Assembly (NCBI GenBank): GCA_045114775.1
Contig: JBGULC010000026.1
Coordinates: 1 to 37,849 of the forward strand
DNA: 37,849 nucleotides
Direction of reading: 5' to 3'
Source: UBA3792 sp045114775
Lineage (GTDB): Bacteria > Bacillota > Clostridia > Christensenellales > CAG-138
Shown piece after piece: positions 33,369 to 37,849 of the stretch (position 1 is its first letter; every line of letters begins with the position of its first letter). The translations under genes were made by a program, and so were the position numbers. Below the pieces are notes generated by a model. It was given only the letters and a program-made list of their open reading frames with translations. It searched no databases and was not told the DNA's origin.

Positions 33369-34286
33369 ATGAAACTATTAGCCCTAAGTCACTATGAAAA
33401 CGATACCGACACTCGATTTGGAGACTGCATTCTTATATTCGACTCTTTCAACTTGATCGTTTATGATTGTGGCCACACAAAGCATGTAGACTACATTATG
33501 GACTTTTTGAGATCCCACCGCGAGATCTCAGACGTACACATTGTCGTATCGCATAACGACAGCGATCACACTGCCGGAATCTGTGATTTGCTTGATCGCT
33601 TGCATGATCAACACCGCTTTACCGTTCAGGTATATGCCCATTTGTATCTTAAACACGTAGATGATATTTTAAATCAAATTGATGATGGACGTAGATCACG
33701 CGAGCGTTTGAAAGAATGTCTTTTGGAAGAATTCAATCATATTCGAGAAATCATTGAAGTTGCACAGAAACATCACATTCTGGTCGTGGAAGCTCTTTCG
33801 AAAACTGCGGTTGCAACCGGCTCAATCGTGGGTCCTTCAAAGGAAGAGTTCATTAGCGTTGCTGCGAAGGCCGTCGATAATCGTGCAAGTAATATCATCG
33901 AAAAAGAGACCGTAATGAATGCTGCCAGTGTTCAGCTTAGGTGTGATATTGATGATTACGGAAAAACAATTCTGTGTGGAGACGCCGCGCCATCTTTCTT
34001 GCGAGATTTAAATGAATATGAAATCATTCAGCTTCCGCATCATGGCAAATTGGCTGATGCAAAAGATATTTTTCAACAATTAGAAGGTGATTCATACAAA
34101 AAAGTCTTCTTAGTTTCGGATAATACTGGCTCGAGCATGACAAGCGGCGGATCTGATGACCTTGTAGAATACATGAAAAAGGAACGCTATGATCCCGCAA
34201 AAAACACTCGTAATGGAATAATCGATCTTCCCTCTGACGGCATCCTGCCCATGAAAAGCAGCAATCAAAGGACATATCTCGGATGA
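33369..34286 (+). CDS. Metallo-beta-lactamase-fold hydrolase, ComEC-like
   Basis: This is a 305-residue protein. The metal-binding motif HxDxDH is at 62-67 (SHNDSDHTAG), with an earlier YDCGH at 32-36, a GD motif at 204-205 and LPHHGK at 222-227, as in the hydrolase domain of ComEC-type and related nucleases. The fold is usually a two-metal hydrolase acting on nucleic acid or phosphate esters. No membrane part is present, so it is a free cytosolic enzyme. An insert of about 100 residues (about 100-180), mostly helical, separates the two halves. AAGGAG precedes the ATG. The last 4 bases overlap the partner gene. Confidence 0.85.
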   Translation: MKLLALSHYENDTDTRFGDCILIFDSFNLIVYDCGHTKHVDYIMDFLRSHREISDVHIVVSHNDSDHTAGICDLLDRLHDQHRFTVQVYAHLYLKHVDDILNQIDDGRRSRERLKECLLEEFNHIREIIEVAQKHHILVVEALSKTAVATGSIVGPSKEEFISVAAKAVDNRASNIIEKETVMNAASVQLRCDIDDYGKTILCGDAAPSFLRDLNEYEIIQLPHHGKLADAKDIFQQLEGDSYKKVFLVSDNTGSSMTSGGSDDLVEYMKKERYDPAKNTRNGIIDLPSDGILPMKSSNQRTYLG

Positions 34287-34801
34287 TTTGGATTGTATCG
34301 AAAGCTGTAAGCAATTCTGACACCGAATTATTGCAGCGGCTGCAGTACATTAACGACGTTACTGGAGTAGCGCCATCGAAATGGATTGAGGGAAAGAGCA
34401 TTTCTTACGGCATATTTCAGCATTCCTCACAATACTATATTTGCCGTACAAAGAAGGGTGAATACGGTGTTAGTATTACTGCCCATATAGGCGAGGTTGA
34501 ACCGATTCTTAATTCGATTCTGTCATCTAAGCGAGCAATAGTAATTGTTAACTCTTGCATGCTAAACAGCTGCACAGGTGAGAGAATCTACAAGTTAGTA
34601 CAATCAAAAAATCGCTTATCCGAATTGTATTTTGCAAAGCAGGAAAAGATAAAAGGATCTGACACTTCAAGGGTCAACTATGTCGATAAAGTCGGAGATT
34701 TCGGCTTTGGTACGACAAAATCAGAAAGAGAACTGTTTATGAATCGCTCACTTGGATTGATTCCTGCGATAAGAGCCTCGTTCGATAAAATCACTGCGTA
34801 A
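34283..34801 (+). CDS. Unknown 172-residue partner of the MBL-fold protein
   Basis: The protein begins MIWIVSKAVSNSDTELLQRLQYIN, has mixed strand and helix character (AIVIVNSCMLNSCTGERIYKLV in the middle) and no membrane segment or known domain. The ATG overlaps the stop of the MBL gene (ATGA), so the two are translated together and probably act together. It ends at the AT-rich island boundary, 8 bases before the palindrome at 34810. Composition is low-GC like its partner. No family is recognised. Confidence 0.75.
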   Translation: MIWIVSKAVSNSDTELLQRLQYINDVTGVAPSKWIEGKSISYGIFQHSSQYYICRTKKGEYGVSITAHIGEVEPILNSILSSKRAIVIVNSCMLNSCTGERIYKLVQSKNRLSELYFAKQEKIKGSDTSRVNYVDKVGDFGFGTTKSERELFMNRSLGLIPAIRASFDKITA

Positions 34802-34809
34802 TCAATAGA

Positions 34810-34833
34810 ATAGCCGCCGGATCCGGCGGCTAT
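34810..34833. terminator. Perfect 24-base GC palindrome, probable bidirectional terminator
   Basis: ATAGCCGCCGGA (34810-34821) and TCCGGCGGCTAT (34822-34833) form a perfect 12-bp palindrome between convergent genes. T-runs on both sides are short (TTTT 8 bases away to the right, TTCTATT to the left), so termination strength is moderate. Confidence 0.65.
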
Positions 34834-34848
34834 GATTATGTTTTGGGT

Positions 34849-36804
34849 TTACTTCATTCTGAGCAGCCGTGCGAAGCGGGCGATCAGAATGACGGCGATC
34901 AGAATGACGATGACCGCGATCGCGACAAGCAAAGAGATCCACCATTGCGAAAGGGTCTGCTGCTCCTTCTGCTCCTGTTCCTGCTTGACCTTTTCCTCGT
35001 CGGTGATTTTCTTGGGTTCGGCGATCGTCATCTTGACGCTTTGGCTCTCGAAATGCTTTTCTCCGTTGACGTCCTCATAGGAAATCTCGATGCTGCCGTA
35101 GGATTCGCCGTATTTCTGCGAGCCGGACAGCGTGGTGACGAATACGGTCATTGCCTTGTCCGCGCTTTCCTGCGGGGCAAGGTTGCCTAAAAACGCCGAG
35201 GAGGAGATCAGACCGTCACAATTCAGCGAACAGCGAACGTTGAAGATCTGCGAAAACCCTGTGTTGTAGACGCAAACCGGCAGGGTAAAGCTCTCGCCGC
35301 TTGTAATCGATTCCGGCAGACGCACCTCATCATAGCCAAGCGATGCCTTCTGTACAACGGTCAGCGGATAATCCACGCCGTTTTCATAGGAACCGCTGTC
35401 GGCAGCGTCCTTGTAGGAGCAACTGAACCGGAAGGAATGCTTGCCCTCCATAGCGCTCGGCAGCGCACGAAGATCGAAAGTCACGGCCGTCGATTCGCCT
35501 TTTTTGAGACTTTCGATCGTCTGATGATCCTGAATACCCGTGTACCGGATCGAATCATCCTCCGAAATGTACTGCACCACGACATTTTTCGCGTCGCGCG
35601 TGCCGGAGTTTTTTACGGTCAGCGTAACCGTGAACCCGTCGCCGCCGTTGACGACCTCGCTGTATTCGCAGTCGACGATCTCGATCTTCGGCTGCGTGAC
35701 GTTGATCGTGTACTTGCCTTCCTCGGTATACGAACCGCCGTACCTGTCCTCATAGCTGATCTGAACGGTAAAGACCGCGGCGCATTCCGTTGCACCCGGC
35801 GCGATCCCGAGGTCGAAATCGGCGTCCAGTTTACCTTTGATCGGAAGCGCGTCGAAGAACTTTGCGTTCAGATCGCCGCGCAACGCGATCGTGTCCGATT
35901 CGGGGATCAGCGATACGCGAATGTTTTTCGCGTCGTAGTTCCCGACGTTGCTCATGGAGATCGAAACGGACGCACGTTCGCCGCCGGATACCTCGTTCGG
36001 CGTGATCATGCAGTTCTGAATCAGAATGACCGGCTTCCGCACCGCCATCTGTCCGCCTCCTCCGCCTCCGCCGGTCGACTGTGTCTTCCCGCCGGTAATC
36101 TGCACCTGCATGGTGAACGTCTGTTCGGTCGGATCGCCTGCGGGCGTCTTGTACGTCACATGGAGCGCAACGGTATAGGTGCCGTTGTAAAAGGTGCTCT
36201 TCAACGGCGCGCTGAACTTGACCAGATATGCGTTCATTCTGCCGGTATTGTTTTGCCCCTGCGTGACGTCATACGGCTGTTCCGTTACGTCAAACTGCAG
36301 ATTGGTCGGCGCAAACGGACCGTCGGAAGGAAACTCCGGTACGACACGGATCGTATTGCCGAGCGTTTTTCCGAGCAGCGGCATAATGAACTGCACCGAG
36401 CCATTTGCCTGCATCGGCATATAGCCGCCCGCATAGCTCTTTTCCATGCCGGGATACTTCCAGTATGTGTCGATCTTCAGCGGATCGTTCGTTTCGCCGG
36501 TCGGTTCCGGCGTTTCCGGCGCCGCTGTCGGCTGCGTTGTCGGCTCCGTGCTCGGCGAAGCGCTCGGTTCCGTACTCGGCGAAGCGGAAGGTTCCGTACT
36601 CGGCTCCTCGCTCGGAGGTGCAGACGGCTCCTCGCTCGGCGGTGCAGACGGCTCCCCGGTCGGCGGTGCGGACGGCTCCGCGCTCGGCGAAGAAGAGGGT
36701 TCCTTCGAAGCGGTCGGTTCCGGTTCGTCTCCTTCCGCGATCGCCAGCACCGGCGTCAATGCCAGTATCAGTACCAAAATCCATGCAAATACTCTCTGTT
36801 TCAT
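34849..36804 (-). CDS. CARDB-type surface protein with Ser/Pro/Glu repeat stalk
   Basis: This is a 651-residue protein: signal peptide 1-23, then about 80 residues of imperfect Pro/Ser/Glu/Thr repeats (units like SEEPSAPP and STEPSASP), three or four beta-sandwich domains of the CARDB type (about 160-610: NVGNYDAKNIRVSL, NSGTRDAKNVVVQY, NTGFSQIFNVRCSL), and one C-terminal helix (about 622-644) with a basic tail that fixes it in the membrane. Such COG1361-like proteins often lie next to ABC-2 transporter genes; here the transporter genes are directly upstream, 22 bases apart, so one operon is likely. It may assist an export system at the outer face of the membrane. GAGG lies before the ATG. 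Confidence 0.85.
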   Translation of the reverse strand: MKQRVFAWILVLILALTPVLAIAEGDEPEPTASKEPSSSPSAEPSAPPTGEPSAPPSEEPSAPPSEEPSTEPSASPSTEPSASPSTEPTTQPTAAPETPEPTGETNDPLKIDTYWKYPGMEKSYAGGYMPMQANGSVQFIMPLLGKTLGNTIRVVPEFPSDGPFAPTNLQFDVTEQPYDVTQGQNNTGRMNAYLVKFSAPLKSTFYNGTYTVALHVTYKTPAGDPTEQTFTMQVQITGGKTQSTGGGGGGGQMAVRKPVILIQNCMITPNEVSGGERASVSISMSNVGNYDAKNIRVSLIPESDTIALRGDLNAKFFDALPIKGKLDADFDLGIAPGATECAAVFTVQISYEDRYGGSYTEEGKYTINVTQPKIEIVDCEYSEVVNGGDGFTVTLTVKNSGTRDAKNVVVQYISEDDSIRYTGIQDHQTIESLKKGESTAVTFDLRALPSAMEGKHSFRFSCSYKDAADSGSYENGVDYPLTVVQKASLGYDEVRLPESITSGESFTLPVCVYNTGFSQIFNVRCSLNCDGLISSSAFLGNLAPQESADKAMTVFVTTLSGSQKYGESYGSIEISYEDVNGEKHFESQSVKMTIAEPKKITDEEKVKQEQEQKEQQTLSQWWISLLVAIAVIVILIAVILIARFARLLRMK

Positions 36805-36826
36805 ACCGTTATCCTCAATTTCTGTG

Positions 36827-37465
36827 TTATAGCATTGTCATTACGCCTGCGTCCATTTCGCAGACGGTGTCACACAGCACCTCGATGTCTGCGATGTTGT
36901 GGCTCGCAAGGAGGATCGTCCGACCGTCGGTCGCAAGCGATTTGAACAGCTCGCGCATCTCGGCAACACCGTTCTTGTCGAGACCGTTCATCGGCTCGTC
37001 GAGGATCATGAGCGACGGATCCTCCATGATCGCCTGCGCGATGCCGAGCCGCTGCCGCATGCCGAGACTGTACTTTCCGACGGGTTTAGAGCTCATCGGG
37101 TCCAGCCCCACGCGGCGGATCGTATCGGCGATCTGCCGGAGGTTGATCTTGCGCTTCAGCGACGCCAGAATTTCCAGATTTTTCAATCCAGAAAGCTGCG
37201 GCAGAAAGCCCGGCGTTTCGATGATCAGCCCGATGTCCTCAGGGAAATCGACATCCTTGCCGATCTGCTTGCCGTTTACCAGCACCTTACCGCTGGTCGG
37301 CTGCAAAAAACCGCAGATGCACTTGAACATAACGGTCTTTCCCGAGCCGTTGTTGCCGACAACGCCGTGGATCTTTCCCTCCTCAAAGTTGCGATTGATC
37401 CCTTTCAGCACTGTGTCCTGTCCGAACACCTTCACAAGATCGTGTACTTCGATTGCGTTTGCCAT
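36827..37465 (-). CDS. ABC transporter ATP-binding protein
   Basis: This is a 212-residue ATPase. Walker A GNNGSGKT lies at about 36-43, the signature YSLGMRQRL at about 132-140, Walker B LMILDEP at about 153-159, and the switch histidine in ASHN at about 188-191. The form YSLGM is common in bacteriocin- or ABC-2 type exporters. AAGGAG is 7 bases before the start at 37465. It lies between a permease gene and the CARDB protein and is slightly short for its class because it ends soon after the core. Confidence 0.9.
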   Translation of the reverse strand: MANAIEVHDLVKVFGQDTVLKGINRNFEEGKIHGVVGNNGSGKTVMFKCICGFLQPTSGKVLVNGKQIGKDVDFPEDIGLIIETPGFLPQLSGLKNLEILASLKRKINLRQIADTIRRVGLDPMSSKPVGKYSLGMRQRLGIAQAIMEDPSLMILDEPMNGLDKNGVAEMRELFKSLATDGRTILLASHNIADIEVLCDTVCEMDAGVMTML

Positions 37466-37476
37466 AGATAGTCTCC

Positions 37477-37849
37477 TTATGACTGTTCCGTTCCAAGGAA
37501 CATGAAGTTGTACTTGCGGATCGCACGCAGAATGCCGACCATCAGCCCGGCGATCAGCACAAGGAAAATCAGATATGTCTGCCACAAGCGCGGCAGCAGG
37601 TCGTAGCCGAAGTTGTGCATGTGATACGTCGCTTGGTTCAGCGGCGAAAGCCAGCCCACGGCGACGTTTGCCTTGTACATCAGCTCATCCGGGAGATTGA
37701 ACATCTGTTTGATGAGCTCCGGGTTCAGAAGCAGCCCGTACAGCGAGAAGCCGAACGCCGCGACCACGCCCGCGCTCTTGCCGCGCAGCAGCTTCATAAA
37801 CAGCATGAGCAGCGCAAGCACGAGCGTGTACAGCAGCATCAGGAGGAAA
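37477..37849 (-). CDS. ABC-2 type permease, 5' part outside the window
   Basis: The frame is open to the window edge, so only the C-terminal 123 residues are seen. It has three hydrophobic helices (VLALLMLFMKLL, VAAFGFSLYGLLL and TYLIFLVLIAGLMVGIL) and a polar loop between the second and third, as in ABC-2 permeases of the ABC2_membrane type. It ends FLGTEQS, 11 bases before the ATPase gene of the same operon. Confidence 0.75.
   Translation of the reverse strand, partial: FLLMLLYTLVLALLMLFMKLLRGKSAGVVAAFGFSLYGLLLNPELIKQMFNLPDELMYKANVAVGWLSPLNQATYHMHNFGYDLLPRLWQTYLIFLVLIAGLMVGILRAIRKYNFMFLGTEQS

Overview
The window looks like chromosome from an uncultured, GC-rich, spore-lineage clostridial Firmicute, probably from the gut. 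The reasons are a YtxC-family sporulation protein, BspA-type leucine-rich surface proteins, a dockerin protein, strong AGGAGG ribosome sites, near-consensus SigA promoters with 17-base spacers, and intergenic hairpin repeats of a kind I associate with gut Clostridia. The assignment is inference; no rRNA or tRNA gene is present to anchor it.

Layout. (1) 1-5041: two tandem paralogous secreted BspA-type LRR/Ig-repeat proteins, the first cut by the window edge, each with its own promoter. (2) 5089-8097: a DUF1015 protein, a tandem hairpin repeat array, and an aspartate kinase with a textbook terminator. (3) 8227-10995: a three-gene ABC-2 type exporter of the DUF990 kind. (4) 10931-16465: YtxC, two small cell-envelope proteins, a large dockerin-bearing putative clan CD cysteine peptidase, a heptad-cysteine lipoprotein and a small membrane protein. 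(5) 16606-19932: a compact cobalamin nucleotide-loop operon cobT-cobU-cobS-cobU2-cobC. (6) 19948-21758: a lipoprotein and a membrane/TrkA-C protein. (7) 21795-30498: ten leftward genes that make up a phage packaging and head module (small and large terminase, portal, scaffold-like, N4-gp56 capsid, connector, propeller stabiliser and others), with no tail, lysis, integrase or replication genes in the window. (8) about 30240-34830: an AT-rich island with four genes in two divergent operons (AAA ATPase plus membrane protein; metallo-beta-lactamase-fold protein plus unknown partner) that resembles a phage-defence cassette. (9) 34810-37849: an ABC transporter operon with a CARDB surface protein, cut by the right edge.

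How the parts fit. The most interesting section is 21.8-34.8 kb. A complete-looking head and packaging cassette without tails, lying directly against an AT-rich defence-like cargo, is the gene content expected of a capsid-forming phage satellite (cf-PICI-like) or of a domesticated prophage remnant. All ten phage frames are open, and most use host-like GC-rich codons, so the module appears maintained rather than decaying. The small terminase N-terminus crosses the composition boundary and may be chimeric. The island gene pair 33369-34801, with a promoter region holding two dyads, is the best candidate for an undescribed system.
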